A stretch of DNA of 51,726 nt from Acidimicrobiaceae bacterium (GCA_003170315.1 PNAH01000011.1:1-51726); one strand, 5' to 3'. Positions 1 to 8,917 are shown, numbered from the stretch's first letter. The notes: generated by a model not told the origin, from the letters alone. Made by a program: numbers and translations.

Positions 1-686
1 GAGACTCGGACCTCGCCGTCGACCAGCATCCAGAGTGATCCCGGGACGCTCGCGATCTTGACGTCGTGCCCGCTCTCGACGGCTCCGTGATGGATGACAC
101 TCACCCACGAAACCCGAGAGGTGACGATCTCGGTCACCGCCTGCCATACCGCGGCGTTATTCACGTGACCAACGATGTCGAGGTCCGCGCGGCGAAGCGG
201 CCACGCCACCGAGAGCGCACCCTCGGCCACGGCCGGCGCCGGCACGCGGCCCGACACTTTTCGTCCCTGCAGTGCTTCGCCGTACACGTCGTAGAAGGCC
301 GGTTTGATTCGAACGGGATGGCCCGTCGGGTCCACCGGCACCCATAAGGCGACCGCCTCGACCAGCAGCTCGCCGCCGGACGAGATATTCGTGCGGCGTT
401 CGGCCCAGGCCGCACCGGCGCCGCCACACCACGTGGTCACCGTGAGCACCTCTTTGTAGCGCGGCCAACGACCTCCGTCGGCCACCCGGATCGACGTCCG
501 GCGAACGACCCAGGTGTCCGTCGATTCGAGGCCCGTCTCTTCCCAGTCATCGGTCGCCACGTCTTGAAGGACGCGGGCCACCCCGTCGAGTCGAATGACG
601 CCGCTCTCGTCGGCGTCGCCCAAGCGAACGCGGAACTGTCCACTGAATTGACGACCTCGACCACTCGGTTCGACGAACTCAATCAC
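1..686 (-). CDS. Acyl-ACP thioesterase family protein (3' end cut by window)
   Basis: Translating the minus strand from the GTG at 686 gives an open frame of 228 residues that runs off the left edge. It reads as two hot-dog units in the plant FatA/FatB-like acyl-ACP thioesterase layout. The first carries RLGDADESGV near residue 21 and QDVATDDW near 41. The second carries DLDIVGHVNNAAVWQAV near 168, where the His/Asn residues match the family's catalytic region. The family releases fatty acids from acyl carrier protein in the cytoplasm. GTG is chosen because TAGGTT lies six bases upstream and no Shine-Dalgarno is present. The gene follows pheT at 35 bp but appears to have its own promoter. Substrate chain length cannot be told. 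Confidence 0.8.
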   Translation of the reverse strand, partial: MIEFVEPSGRGRQFSGQFRVRLGDADESGVIRLDGVARVLQDVATDDWEETGLESTDTWVVRRTSIRVADGGRWPRYKEVLTVTTWCGGAGAAWAERRTNISSGGELLVEAVALWVPVDPTGHPVRIKPAFYDVYGEALQGRKVSGRVPAPAVAEGALSVAWPLRRADLDIVGHVNNAAVWQAVTEIVTSRVSWVSVIHHGAVESGHDVKIASVPGSLWMLVDGEVRV

Positions 687-692
687 GAGGGC

Positions 693-698
693 AACCTA
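693..698 (-). promoter_or_regulatory. -10 element of a probable leaderless thioesterase transcript
   Basis: On the minus strand TAGGTT is followed by six bases (GCCCTC) and the GTG start at 686. A -10 at this spacing puts the transcription start on or next to the start codon. No convincing -35 is seen. Confidence 0.55.
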
Positions 699-721
699 CC
701 GGGTGACTAGGACGCACCGGA

Positions 722-3196
722 TCAGCGAAGCGTCGCGCCAAGAGACCCGGCGCGCGCGATCAACTGATCGCGCGCGGTCGCCACGTGCACCTCGCTCAGC
801 GTGCCCTCGTCGGAGCTGAAGCGAACGCGGTACGCCAAGCTCCGTGTCCCGTCGGGCAGGTTGCTCCCCCGGTACACGTCGAAGAGCTCGACCTTCTCGA
901 CCAACTCCGAAGCGCCGCGCAATTCGAACGCGAGATCTTGCGCGTGCAGCGGTTCCGGCGCGACGAAGGCCAGATCGATGACGGCGCTCGGGAATCGACT
1001 GGGCACCTTGGCGAATTCGCTGCGCCGGGTCGCCCGACTCGGGTCGCTCAAGGCGTCAAAATCAACGTCGACGAGACCGAGACGACGAGCGGGAGCCGAG
1101 GCCACGAGGCCCTCGACCAGCACGCTGTCGACCTCCCCCACCGATCCGAGCACGGTGCCCGAAGCGCGGTCGACCAGTTGTGCGACACGAGTCGGGTGAA
1201 AGCCCGGCTCCGGTGTGTCGCTGGTACGCACGACGACGTCCGCCAATCCCAGGCGCTCGGCCACGGTGGCCCAGAAAGCCACCGCCGCGGTGGCGTCGTC
1301 ACCTTCGCGACCGAGCACCACGGTGAGTCGTTCGTTCTCTTGGGGCAGCGTTAGCGTGACCGAACCTCCGACCCCGCCCTTGGTCATTCGTGGTGACGCC
1401 GTCACGTCGGGGTGCGTGAAGACGTTGCCGATCTCGGCGAGCACCACGTTGCCCGTACCTCGCTCCAGGTTCTTCCCCCACGCGCGCACGAGCCCCGTGA
1501 TCATCGTCGCGCGAAGCACCGCCTCGTCGGACGCCAGTGGATTCGTGATGCGCACTCGTGCCCCTTCGGGACGCAAGAGATCGAAATCGCCGTCACTGCC
1601 GAGCGTGGGTGTCCAGCATTCGGCGGCGCCGAGGTCGACGACGACGTCGCGCAGGTGCCGGCGCAACTTTTGTCGCTCGCTCAGTCCTCCTGGTTGCGGC
1701 CAGGTCGGCGTGTGGCGGGGCAACCGGCCATAGCCGTGAAGCCGGGCAATCTCCTCGATAACGTCGGCGCTGCCGGCCACGCCGCCGCGCACATCCGGTC
1801 GTGCGCGTGGCGGCACGACCGTAAAGCGCTCCCCGGACACGCTCACGTCGAATCGAAGTCCCGTAAGAATCGACGTCACCTCGTCGCTTTCGATGGCGAC
1901 GCCGAGGACTCGCGCAATGTCGCGCTCGTCGAATTCGATCGTCGGTGGTGTGGGCGTAATACCGGCCACGTCGAGCGGGTCGCGGAGCCATTCCAACTCG
2001 GGGCAGCTCTCGTGGAGAACGTGCACGAATCGAGCGGCGGCGCGAAGCGCTAATCCCGGATCGACGCCGCGTTCGAAACGGTTTGAGCCTTCCGTACGCA
2101 GTCCGTGGCGCTTGGAGCTTCGCGCAATGCCCATGGGATCGAAGTACGCCGATTCGAGCAGCACGTCGGTCGTCGCGTCATTGATCTCACTCGTCGCGCC
2201 GCCCATGATGCCCGCGAGTCCGAGGACGGTGTCGTCGCCGTCAACGATGACGCAGTCTTCACCGGTGTCACCCAGTCCCCGACCGGCCGTGGCCAATTCG
2301 CGCTGGACGCCGTCGAGGGTCACGAGCATTTCACCGCGCCGGGCGCGACGCGCTCGAAGCGTTCGTTGGGCGACGTGCGCGGCGTCGTAGGCGTGCGTGG
2401 GCTGACCGAGCTCGAGCATCACCAGGTTCGAGGCGTCCACCACGTTGGAGATCGCGCGCATACCGGCGCTCTGAACTCGATCGACGACCCACGACGGTGA
2501 GGGGCCCACGCGCACGTGATGAAGGACGGACACGGTCAGTCGCCCGCAAAGGTCTGGGTCGTCGATACCGGCGCTCGCGTACGCCGCGCTGGTCTCCTCG
2601 CCGTTCGGTTCGGCCAGACGGGGTGACCAGAGGGGACGACCGAGCCGCGTCGCGAGGTCGCGCGCGACGCCCTCGACGGACCACGCGTCCGGTCGGTTCC
2701 CTTCGACCGTGATGTCGAAGACGACGTCGGGCGTGATCGACAGCGCCTCCATGAGGCCGACGCCCACGACCGGTTCGATGATCTCGTCGAGCACCATCAG
2801 TCCTCGATGGTCGTCGCCCAGTCCCAGCTCTCGAGCCGAGCACAACATGCCGTTGGACGTGACGCCGCGCATCTGACGCTGAGCGATTACAAATCCCCCG
2901 GGTAGAACCGCTCCGATGGGAGCCAACGGAACGTGATCCCCGAGGTCGATGTTCATCGCCCCGCAGACGATCTCCAGCGGTCCGTGTCCCGCGTCCACGA
3001 CCACCAGTCGGACGCGGTCCGCACCTTCGATCGCGTGAATCTCGTCGATCCGGGCCACGACGACGTCTTCGAGTCCCTCGCCCACGCGCTCGACGCCTTC
3101 CACCACCAACCCGAGGTCGTCAAGGATGACGCGTAGCTCGTCACTCGACTCAGTCAGCTCGACGAACTCCCGAAGCCAGGCGAGGGAGATTTTCAT
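722..3196 (-). CDS. pheT: Phenylalanyl-tRNA synthetase beta subunit
   Basis: The 824-residue protein has the full bacterial PheT layout. It begins MKISLAWLREFVEL, followed by an EMAP/tRNA-binding fold to about residue 150 (GAMNIDLGDHVPLAPIGAVL, GMLCSARELGL). The B3/B4 and B5 region includes GSNRFERGVDP near 370. The C-terminus is an anticodon-binding ferredoxin-like domain. With PheS it forms the cytoplasmic alpha2-beta2 enzyme that charges tRNA-Phe; beta also carries editing. Its start overlaps the pheS stop by 4 bp, so translation is coupled. Length is typical for the family. Confidence 0.97.
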   Translation of the reverse strand: MKISLAWLREFVELTESSDELRVILDDLGLVVEGVERVGEGLEDVVVARIDEIHAIEGADRVRLVVVDAGHGPLEIVCGAMNIDLGDHVPLAPIGAVLPGGFVIAQRQMRGVTSNGMLCSARELGLGDDHRGLMVLDEIIEPVVGVGLMEALSITPDVVFDITVEGNRPDAWSVEGVARDLATRLGRPLWSPRLAEPNGEETSAAYASAGIDDPDLCGRLTVSVLHHVRVGPSPSWVVDRVQSAGMRAISNVVDASNLVMLELGQPTHAYDAAHVAQRTLRARRARRGEMLVTLDGVQRELATAGRGLGDTGEDCVIVDGDDTVLGLAGIMGGATSEINDATTDVLLESAYFDPMGIARSSKRHGLRTEGSNRFERGVDPGLALRAAARFVHVLHESCPELEWLRDPLDVAGITPTPPTIEFDERDIARVLGVAIESDEVTSILTGLRFDVSVSGERFTVVPPRARPDVRGGVAGSADVIEEIARLHGYGRLPRHTPTWPQPGGLSERQKLRRHLRDVVVDLGAAECWTPTLGSDGDFDLLRPEGARVRITNPLASDEAVLRATMITGLVRAWGKNLERGTGNVVLAEIGNVFTHPDVTASPRMTKGGVGGSVTLTLPQENERLTVVLGREGDDATAAVAFWATVAERLGLADVVVRTSDTPEPGFHPTRVAQLVDRASGTVLGSVGEVDSVLVEGLVASAPARRLGLVDVDFDALSDPSRATRRSEFAKVPSRFPSAVIDLAFVAPEPLHAQDLAFELRGASELVEKVELFDVYRGSNLPDGTRSLAYRVRFSSDEGTLSEVHVATARDQLIARAGSLGATLR

Positions 3197-4266
3197 GAGA
3201 ACTGTTCCAAGAACCGCGTGTCGTTCTCAATCAGCGCGCGCATGTCGGCGATCTCGTGGCGCATCTGAGCACAGCGGTCGATGCCGAAGCCGAACGCGAA
3301 TCCACTCCACTCGTGGCCGTCGATGCCGACGGCCGCCAGTACCGCGGGGTCCAGGACCCCGCATCCGCCGAGCTCGATCCAACCGGTCTGCGAGCAGGTG
3401 CGACATCCTTCGCCTCGACAGATCGTGCAGGTGACTTCGAACTCCGCCGACGGCTCGGTGAACGGGAAGTAGCCCGGACGCAGTCTCGACTCGATGTCCG
3501 GTCCAAAGTAGGCGCGGGTGAAGGTCTCGATGACGCCCGCCAGGTCCGCGAAGGAGATGCCCCGATCGACGACCAGTCCCTCGATCTGGTGAAACGTCGC
3601 GAGGTGGCTCGAGTCGGGCGTGTCGCGCCGAAAGCAGCGACCGGGCATCACCGAATGGATCGGCAACGAGTCCTTCGCCACGGCCTCTTCCATCAGGTGA
3701 ATCTGGGTTGGCGAGGTGTGAGTGCGCAGGACTACCGTCTCCGGCTCGCCCAGCTCGACGTAGAAGGTGTCCCACAGTCCTCGGGCCGGATGCGCCGGAG
3801 GAATATTCAGCGCCTCGAAGTTGTACCAGTCGCTTTCCACCTCCGGTCCCTCGGAAACCGTGAATCCCATGGCGACGAAGACGTCTTCGAGCTCGCGCTG
3901 CGTGATCGCGATCAGGCTCGGATGTCCGACCGACGCCGGCCAGCGCGCGTCGCCGAGGACCACGTCGCCCAAGTCCAATCCGTCCTCGAGCAAGGTCCGG
4001 GCACGCGCCAGCTGGCTCAACTCTCGACGACGGGACTCCAGCGCGCTTTCCACCACCCGTCGAGCCTCTTGTAGTTGCGCCCCGGCCTCTTTTCGATCCT
4101 CCGGTGCGAGCACCCCGAAGGACTTCTGCAGCGCCGAGAGGATCGACCGTTTGCCGGTGATCGTCGGTTCCGCCTCGCGCAAGTGGTCAATGCTGTCGAG
4201 GCCCGCGATCGTCGCGAGCAGTCCCGCCGTCTGATCGGCGAGATTGGCGAGGGGTGAGGAGGTCAT
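3193..4266 (-). CDS. pheS: Phenylalanyl-tRNA synthetase alpha subunit
   Basis: This 357-residue class II synthetase catalytic subunit has an N-terminal charged helical arm (about residues 1-100) that would contact tRNA. Motif 2 is FRRDTPDSSHLATFHQIEG near residue 215. Motif 3 is GFAFGFGIDRCAQMRHEI near 325. A CTICRGEGCRTC segment near 280 is a plausible zinc-type insertion. It activates phenylalanine and needs PheT. It lies 5 bp after the methyltransferase gene and overlaps pheT by 4 bp, at the end of the infC-rpmI-rplT block. Confidence 0.97.
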   Translation of the reverse strand: MTSSPLANLADQTAGLLATIAGLDSIDHLREAEPTITGKRSILSALQKSFGVLAPEDRKEAGAQLQEARRVVESALESRRRELSQLARARTLLEDGLDLGDVVLGDARWPASVGHPSLIAITQRELEDVFVAMGFTVSEGPEVESDWYNFEALNIPPAHPARGLWDTFYVELGEPETVVLRTHTSPTQIHLMEEAVAKDSLPIHSVMPGRCFRRDTPDSSHLATFHQIEGLVVDRGISFADLAGVIETFTRAYFGPDIESRLRPGYFPFTEPSAEFEVTCTICRGEGCRTCSQTGWIELGGCGVLDPAVLAAVGIDGHEWSGFAFGFGIDRCAQMRHEIADMRALIENDTRFLEQFS

Positions 4267-4271
4267 GACGC

Positions 4272-5078
4272 TTAAAGGCTACGGGTTGGTGGGGTCCCGG
4301 CGGCGTCTCTGTGTTGCCACAGCGCCTCGAAGGCGATCAACGATGCGGCGACGCCGGCGTTGAGCGACTCGCTTCGTCCGTCCATCGGAATTGAAATCGA
4401 CTGACCGCAACGTGCGATGGTCTCGCCGTCCAGTCCGTCGGCCTCGTTGCCGATGACCACGACGCTCGTGACGGTGAAGTCCACCTCTCGGTGGTTTTTG
4501 CCGCCCCGCACGACCGTCGCGAGCAATTGCGCGTCGCTGCCGAAGTAAGCCAACGTGTCGTTGATCGACGCGACCACGACGGGCAGATGGAAGATCGAAC
4601 CGGCACTGGCGCGCAGCGTCTTGGGGTTGAAGGGGTCGACCGATTGTCCGGTCAAGACGACGGCCGTCGCGCCGGCGGCGTCGGCCGAGCGGATAATGGT
4701 ACCGACGTTGCCGGGGTCGCGAAGGTCGTGGAGAACAAAGATCAGTCCGGTCTTGGGTATCGAGTCGACCGGGCGTTGTTCGAAGCGCACCGCGGCCAAC
4801 ACCGGCTGCGGCGTTTGTGCGTCGGCCACCTTCTCCAAGACGCCCTCGGCCAGAGCGAAGACGCGAACACCGAGGTCGTCGGCCTTTTGGATCAGTAGTT
4901 GCAGAGACGGTCCGTCGGCAGCGGCGTCAACGTAAACGGCCTCGAACTCGACGCCACTCTCTAAGGCGGCGTCGACCAGGTCGGGACCCTCGAGGACGCA
5001 CACGCCCTCGCTCCAGCGCAATGATCGTTTCTGGACGAGGCGCCGGAGGCGGCGCACTCGCTGATGTGACGAACCCAA
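4272..5078 (-). CDS. TrmH/SpoU-family RNA 2'-O-methyltransferase
   Basis: The 268-residue protein shows a short substrate-binding N-domain (LGSSHQRVRRLRRLVQKRS, then VLEGPDLVDAAL). This is followed by the SPOUT knot motifs: LHDLRDPGNVGTIIRSADAAG (motif 1), VVIGNEADGLD (motif 2) and SIPMDGRSESLNAGVAASL (motif 3). The family methylates ribose 2'-OH in rRNA or tRNA with SAM. The frame opens right after the rplT stop; TTG at 5078 is the best start, with CTG at 5090 a weaker alternative. Position between rplT and pheS is the common neighbourhood of this enzyme. The target nucleotide is not predictable here. Confidence 0.9.
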   Translation of the reverse strand: MGSSHQRVRRLRRLVQKRSLRWSEGVCVLEGPDLVDAALESGVEFEAVYVDAAADGPSLQLLIQKADDLGVRVFALAEGVLEKVADAQTPQPVLAAVRFEQRPVDSIPKTGLIFVLHDLRDPGNVGTIIRSADAAGATAVVLTGQSVDPFNPKTLRASAGSIFHLPVVVASINDTLAYFGSDAQLLATVVRGGKNHREVDFTVTSVVVIGNEADGLDGETIARCGQSISIPMDGRSESLNAGVAASLIAFEALWQHRDAAGTPPTRSL

Positions 5079-5096
5079 CGCCTCGATCAGGGTTAC

Positions 5097-5456
5097 CTAC
5101 TTGGACAACGCGGCGCCGGCCTGGGCCACGATCGCCGCGAAGGCGGCGTTGTCGCTCACGGCCAAGTCCGCCAGAATCCGACGGTCGACTTCGATGCCCG
5201 CGGCGTTCAGCCCGGCAATGAATCGGCTGTAACTCATACCGTGCGCTCGTGAGCCCGCGTTGATCCGTTGAATCCAGAGCCGACGCATGTCGCCTTTACG
5301 CGCGCGACGGTCGCGAAACGCGTAGACGCCGGAGTGCTGGACGGCCTGGTTGGCCGAACGGAAGGTGCGGCTGCGGTCACCGTAGTAACCCTTCGCCTCT
5401 TCCAGAATCGCCTTGTGGTGCTTCTTGGCGTTGACCGCCCTCTTGACACGTGCCAT
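5097..5456 (-). CDS. rplT: 50S ribosomal protein L20
   Basis: The 119-residue basic protein has the L20 signature from its first residues ([20 protein letters not shown]) through [17 protein letters not shown] and [10 protein letters not shown]. It binds 23S rRNA early in large-subunit assembly. An AGAGGA Shine-Dalgarno lies 6-7 bases before ATG. It sits 25 bp after rpmI in the conserved infC-rpmI-rplT operon. Confidence 0.98.
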   Translation of the reverse strand: MARVKRAVNAKKHHKAILEEAKGYYGDRSRTFRSANQAVQHSGVYAFRDRRARKGDMRRLWIQRINAGSRAHGMSYSRFIAGLNAAGIEVDRRILADLAVSDNAAFAAIVAQAGAALSK

Positions 5457-5481
5457 AACTGTTCCTCTTTCGACTCGATCT

Positions 5482-5676
5482 CTATATGCCCATCAGGCGC
5501 TTGGTCTTCTTCTCCATGGCCTTCGAGAGGTCGGTCTCGCGACCGAGTCGACGGGCACGAACCGACGACTTGCCCTCCATGAGGTGACCGCGGAAGGCCT
5601 TGCCGCGACGCAACTTGCCGCTGCCGGTCACCTTGATGCGCTTCTTCGCTCCACTGTCCGTCTTCATCTTTGGCAT
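5482..5676 (-). CDS. rpmI: 50S ribosomal protein L35
   Basis: This 64-residue protein begins [22 protein letters not shown] and ends in a basic tail ([13 protein letters not shown]), the full bacterial L35 length. A GGAGGG Shine-Dalgarno overlaps the end of infC, one base upstream of this gene, so the two are probably translationally coupled. It is a structural component of the large ribosomal subunit. Confidence 0.97.
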   Translation of the reverse strand: MPKMKTDSGAKKRIKVTGSGKLRRGKAFRGHLMEGKSSVRARRLGRETDLSKAMEKKTKRLMGI

Positions 5677-5677
5677 T

Positions 5678-6289
5678 TCAGCCCTCCTCTACCGATACTT
5701 CGGCCGAAACACTCGGCGCGACTTTTTGCTGCTCTTCGACTTTCGGGCTCTCGGCCAACTTCGGCTTCGCCTTCTTTTCTGGTCCGAGGACCATGATCAT
5801 GTTGCGACCATCGAGTTTCGCGGCCGACTCGACCTTGGCGACGTCGTCGAGCTTCTCGACGATGCGGTCCAGGATCTTCTTGCCGAGTTCGGGGTGAGCC
5901 GACTCGCGTCCGCGGAACATGATCGTGACTTTCACCTTGTGACCATCGTTGAGAAACTTCTCGACCAGGCGAGTCTTGGTGTCGAAGTCACCGGGACCGA
6001 TCTTCGGGCGGTACTTCATCTCCTTGACGCCTACGTTGAGGGTCTTTCGACGCGACTCCTTGGCCTTTTGGGCCTCGTCGAACTTGAACTTCCCGTAGTC
6101 CATGATGCGACAGACGGGCGGTTGCGCGGTGGGTGCGATCTCTACGAGATCAAGATCGAGGCTTCGGGCCAACGCCAATGCTTCACGGGTTGTCATCACG
6201 CCACGTTGGTTGCCCTCGTTGTCGATCAGACGTACTGTCTCCACGCGAATTCGTTCATTGACGCGGTGGTCTCCAGGCACTGTTGCGAT
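5678..6289 (-). CDS. infC: Translation initiation factor IF-3
   Basis: IF-3 keeps 30S subunits free and checks start-codon choice. The N-domain is at about residues 5-75 (HRVNERIRVETVRLIDNEGNQ, CRIMDYGKFKFD), then a linker rich in K/R. The C-domain follows (MKYRPKIGPGDFDTKTR, VKVTIMFRGRESAHPELG), ending in a charged tail. A GTG at 6280 is in frame, but the only good Shine-Dalgarno (AGGAG at 6296-6300) lies six bases before an in-frame ATC at 6287-6289. I therefore place the start at AUC, giving 203 residues. Rare starts in infC are known to underlie IF-3 autoregulation. If GTG is used, the protein is 200 residues. Confidence 0.93.
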   Translation of the reverse strand: MATVPGDHRVNERIRVETVRLIDNEGNQRGVMTTREALALARSLDLDLVEIAPTAQPPVCRIMDYGKFKFDEAQKAKESRRKTLNVGVKEMKYRPKIGPGDFDTKTRLVEKFLNDGHKVKVTIMFRGRESAHPELGKKILDRIVEKLDDVAKVESAAKLDGRNMIMVLGPEKKAKPKLAESPKVEEQQKVAPSVSAEVSVEEG

Positions 6290-6403
6290 AACTCTCTCCT
6301 TGCTCTTCGTGACGCCTCATTGGCGTCACCACGGCAAGCGAGGCACAAAACTCCTGGAAACCCGGCGCACATCGGTGGCCAGGTGGACGTTGGCCTTGCC
6401 AAC
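6290..6403 (-). promoter_or_regulatory. infC leader with two hairpins and the Shine-Dalgarno that selects the AUC start
   Basis: Two perfect inverted repeats lie in the minus-strand leader. GTGACGCC and GGCGTCAC (6309-6316 and 6322-6329) have a 5-base loop, and GTTGGC/GCCAAC (6389-6403) has a 3-base loop. The proximal hairpin ends about 9 bases before AGGAG (6296-6300). Leaders of IF-3/L35/L20 operons are often regulatory, so a role in autogenous control is inferred. It does not match the Firmicutes L20 leader in any way I can show. Confidence 0.45.
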
Positions 6404-6494
6404 CTCACTTGCTGAACTGCCCAATAACGATAGCAGACCGGTTCACGAACTCCCTGCGCCACGGCGCACCAACTCGACCCCCCGCGCACGGCGC

Positions 6495-6500
6495 TACTTT
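6495..6500 (+). promoter_or_regulatory. -10 element of a probable leaderless DUF1844 transcript
   Basis: TACTTT is followed by six bases (GTTCGA) and the GTG at 6507, with no Shine-Dalgarno. This fixes the start of the small protein and matches other leaderless-type starts in this window. Confidence 0.5.
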
Positions 6501-6506
6501 GTTCGA

Positions 6507-6800
6507 GTGAGTGATCAGAGCAATCCTCCCATTGACGAGTCCGACGAGATCGCCTATCTTCGCTCGACGCCGGTCGAAACGGTGCTCGGCAACCATTTCT
6601 TCGTCCTCTTGCAGTTGGCCGCCCTGCAGCTGTCGACGACTCCTCCGAATCTGCCCGGCGCCCAGCTGGTCATCGACACCATTGCCGCGATGCTCCAGGC
6701 CGGCGGCGATCGACTCGGCGAACACGCCGCGCTCTATCGCAACGCCCTCGCCGAAGTGCAACAACTCTACGTCCGGGCCGCGAGCACGCCGCCGGGCTGA
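6507..6800 (+). CDS. DUF1844-like conserved protein
   Basis: The 97-residue protein reads VSDQSNPPIDESDEIAYL, then a helical core (LGNHFFVLLQLAALQLSTTPP, AQLVIDTIAAMLQAGGDRLG) and a helical C-terminus. Small proteins of the DUF1844 type lie divergent from or beside infC in many actinobacteria, and length, composition and place fit. Function is unknown; the LQLAALQLS helix could be membrane- or partner-associated but is short. The start is GTG with TACTTT six bases upstream. The gene ends 10 bp from the convergent histidine kinase. Confidence 0.75.
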   Translation: MSDQSNPPIDESDEIAYLRSTPVETVLGNHFFVLLQLAALQLSTTPPNLPGAQLVIDTIAAMLQAGGDRLGEHAALYRNALAEVQQLYVRAASTPPG

Positions 6801-6810
6801 ACGGACGCCT

Positions 6811-8160
6811 CTACGGATCGAGCGTGAAGGTGAAGGTCAACGCGAGGCCGCCCAGGGAGCTCTTCGAGGTGGACATCGAGCCACCGAGACCCTCGGCGAT
6901 GTCGGCCATGATGCTCATACCGAGGCCCGATCCTCCGGTTTCGCGCGAGCGCGACTGATCGAAGCGGCGAAACCGCTGGGGCCGAACCCCGTATTCCGGC
7001 AAACCCCGTCCGCCGTCTTCGATGCACAGCGTGGCCCGCGAGTCCTCGCGACGCAACGTGACGCGTACGGCGGTGTCGTTCGGCGTGTGGCGAATGATGT
7101 TGGAAAAGGAGTTGACCAGGAGTCGGTCCAGCAGATCCTCTCGCCCCCGCACCGCGAGACCGCTGGTCACGTCGTCGCCCACCACTCGTTCGGGGTGGTC
7201 GTTGCGGAACTCCTCGACGCGCGAGAAGACCAGTGAACTGAACTCGACGTGGGTGTTGAGGTGCTGGGGTGCTTCACGGACTTCGGCGGACAGTAGCAAG
7301 TCCGCCACCAACAGGTCCATCCGGTCAATCTCTCGACGAACCCGCTCCACGGCCCGCGCGCGCTGCTCCTCATTGATCGACGGATTAGTCAGGAGTTCGT
7401 TGTAGCCCTTGATCACCGTGAGGGGCGTACGAAGTTCGTGCGAGGCGTCGCCCACGAACTGCTGCATCGCTTCAACGCTCCTCGCTTCGATCGCGATCCG
7501 CTCGTGCAGCGCCACGACCATGGTGGCCAGCGCCGCCTGGAGTTCGCGAACGTCGCGACTGCCCGCGCTCGGTGGGACTTGGCCGCGTTCATCGCCGCGC
7601 GCCACCGCGCTGGCGAATCCAATAAGGTGCTCCATCGTGCGCAGGTCCTTGCGCAGCACCAAGCGCGCGAGGACCAGCATGATCAGGGCCACGATGAATC
7701 CGGTCAACGCCACGTCGAGGGCCAACCGACGTCCTTGTTGGGAGATGGCGGCCGTCGATCCAGCGACCACCAAGTAATCGCCGCCGCCAACGTAAATCGA
7801 TTGAATCCGAAAACCGGGCAGGTTCGACTGGGCGCTCACCTTGGCGAGCGTCGCGTGGATGTCGGCTCGAGTCGGTTTCTTTTTGAAGGGTACGCGACCG
7901 GTATTGACTTGCACCACCGCGCCCGACGGGTCCACGACGTCGAGCGTCAAGTCGTACTGATTCTCTTGGACGACGTTGAGGGCGTTGGTGAGCGCGGCAT
8001 TGGGGTGGCCGACGCCGCTGTGAATCACGGCGTTGATTTGGGAGTCGAGTGTCGAGTACAAAGAACGGGTACTTGCGACCACCGCGAACCAGCCGACTGT
8101 TAACGCCACCATCGTCGTGAGGACAACGAGAAGGATTGTTAGTCGTGTGGCAATCTTCAC
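6811..8160 (-). CDS. Two-component sensor histidine kinase (HAMP, HisKA, HATPase_c)
   Basis: The 449-residue membrane kinase has TM1 at about residues 6-28, an extracytoplasmic sensor of about 115 residues, TM2 at about 147-168 and a HAMP region to about 225. The H-box is ASHELRTPLTVIKG with phospho-acceptor His241. The N-box LLVNSFSNIIRHTPN is near 348, G1 EDGGRGLP near 381 and G2 GGSGLGM near 409. All catalytic motifs are intact. GTG at 8160 overlaps the regulator's stop by 4 bp (GTGA) and is preferred over the in-frame GTG at 8175. The signal it senses is unknown; its partner is the OmpR-type regulator just upstream. Confidence 0.93.
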   Translation of the reverse strand: MKIATRLTILLVVLTTMVALTVGWFAVVASTRSLYSTLDSQINAVIHSGVGHPNAALTNALNVVQENQYDLTLDVVDPSGAVVQVNTGRVPFKKKPTRADIHATLAKVSAQSNLPGFRIQSIYVGGGDYLVVAGSTAAISQQGRRLALDVALTGFIVALIMLVLARLVLRKDLRTMEHLIGFASAVARGDERGQVPPSAGSRDVRELQAALATMVVALHERIAIEARSVEAMQQFVGDASHELRTPLTVIKGYNELLTNPSINEEQRARAVERVRREIDRMDLLVADLLLSAEVREAPQHLNTHVEFSSLVFSRVEEFRNDHPERVVGDDVTSGLAVRGREDLLDRLLVNSFSNIIRHTPNDTAVRVTLRREDSRATLCIEDGGRGLPEYGVRPQRFRRFDQSRSRETGGSGLGMSIMADIAEGLGGSMSTSKSSLGGLALTFTFTLDP

Positions 8161-8846
8161 TTTCCCGGGGTCCACGTAACGAGCTTGAACCCAACTCCCC
8201 TCACGGTGGTGATCGGAGCGAAGTCGTCGTGGTGGATCTTGCGTCGCAGGTACGAGATGTAGGTATCGAGCACCGACGTTTCGGAGTCGAAGTCGATGTT
8301 CCAGACCTCGCGCAGCAGCAACTCTCGGGTGACCAGGCGGTCCTTGCGCTCGAGCAGGACTTCGAGGAGTCGGAACTCGGTCGCCGAGAGGGTGATCGAT
8401 TCGCCGTCGACGGTGATCTCGTGGGTGTCGACGTTCATCTCGATCGGGCCCGACGACAAGACGAGGTCGTCGGTCGATTCGGCGCTGGAGCGTCGGAGAA
8501 TGGCGGTGATCCGAAGCAGGATCTCCTCCAGGCTGAAGGGCTTGCGGACGTAGTCGTCGGCGCCGTAGCGCAGGCCCTTGGCCACGTCGACGGGCGAATC
8601 GCGAGCCGAGAGCATCAGGACGGGCGTCTTGGTGTCGTGTTCGCGCAGTTTGGCGAGGAACTCGAACCCGTCCATGGTGGGCATGTTGATGTCGACGATG
8701 CAGAGGTCACAGTCGTGGCGACGTAGCAAATCCAAGGCTTCGGCGCCGTTGGACGCTGATTCGGTCTGGTACCCGGCGACCTCGAGGGCGTCACGGAGCA
8801 AATCGCGCACCCCCGGCTCGTCGTCGACGATCAAAACCGTCGTCAT
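8157..8846 (-). CDS. OmpR/PhoB-family response regulator
   Basis: The 229-residue regulator has a receiver domain at residues 1-118 with the acidic pair near D8/D9, phospho-acceptor D52 (VDINMPTMDG), S80 and K102 (VRKPFS). A winged-helix DNA-binding domain follows at about 130-225 (LSATEFRLLEVLLE, DTYISYLRRKI, TTVRGVGFKL). This type binds direct repeats spaced about 11 bp. It is cotranscribed with the kinase gene and divergent from the gene at 9002. Phased TTCACA repeats sit between the two (8918-8956) and before the paralogue at 9874, making these likely targets. A TACGCT -10 lies 20 bases before its ATG. Confidence 0.95.
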   Translation of the reverse strand: MTTVLIVDDEPGVRDLLRDALEVAGYQTESASNGAEALDLLRRHDCDLCIVDINMPTMDGFEFLAKLREHDTKTPVLMLSARDSPVDVAKGLRYGADDYVRKPFSLEEILLRITAILRRSSAESTDDLVLSSGPIEMNVDTHEITVDGESITLSATEFRLLEVLLERKDRLVTRELLLREVWNIDFDSETSVLDTYISYLRRKIHHDDFAPITTVRGVGFKLVTWTPGK

Positions 8847-8866
8847 GGCGTTGCTCTCATCTTGTG

Positions 8867-8872
8867 AGCGTA
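8867..8872 (-). promoter_or_regulatory. Possible -10 of the two-component operon
   Basis: TACGCT on the minus strand lies 20 bases upstream of the regulator's ATG, which would give a leader of about 13 bases. The same hexamer serves as a putative -10 for three other genes in this window. The -35 is not clear. Confidence 0.35.
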
Positions 8873-8917
8873 TCGCCCACTTATGGCCCTTGATGAGGAG
8901 TTGTTCGCCGAAAGAAC

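Noticed and set aside
785..2500. Long open frames on the plus strand opposite pheT
   Set aside because: They are GC-rich shadow frames with no family resemblance, while the minus-strand pheT is complete.
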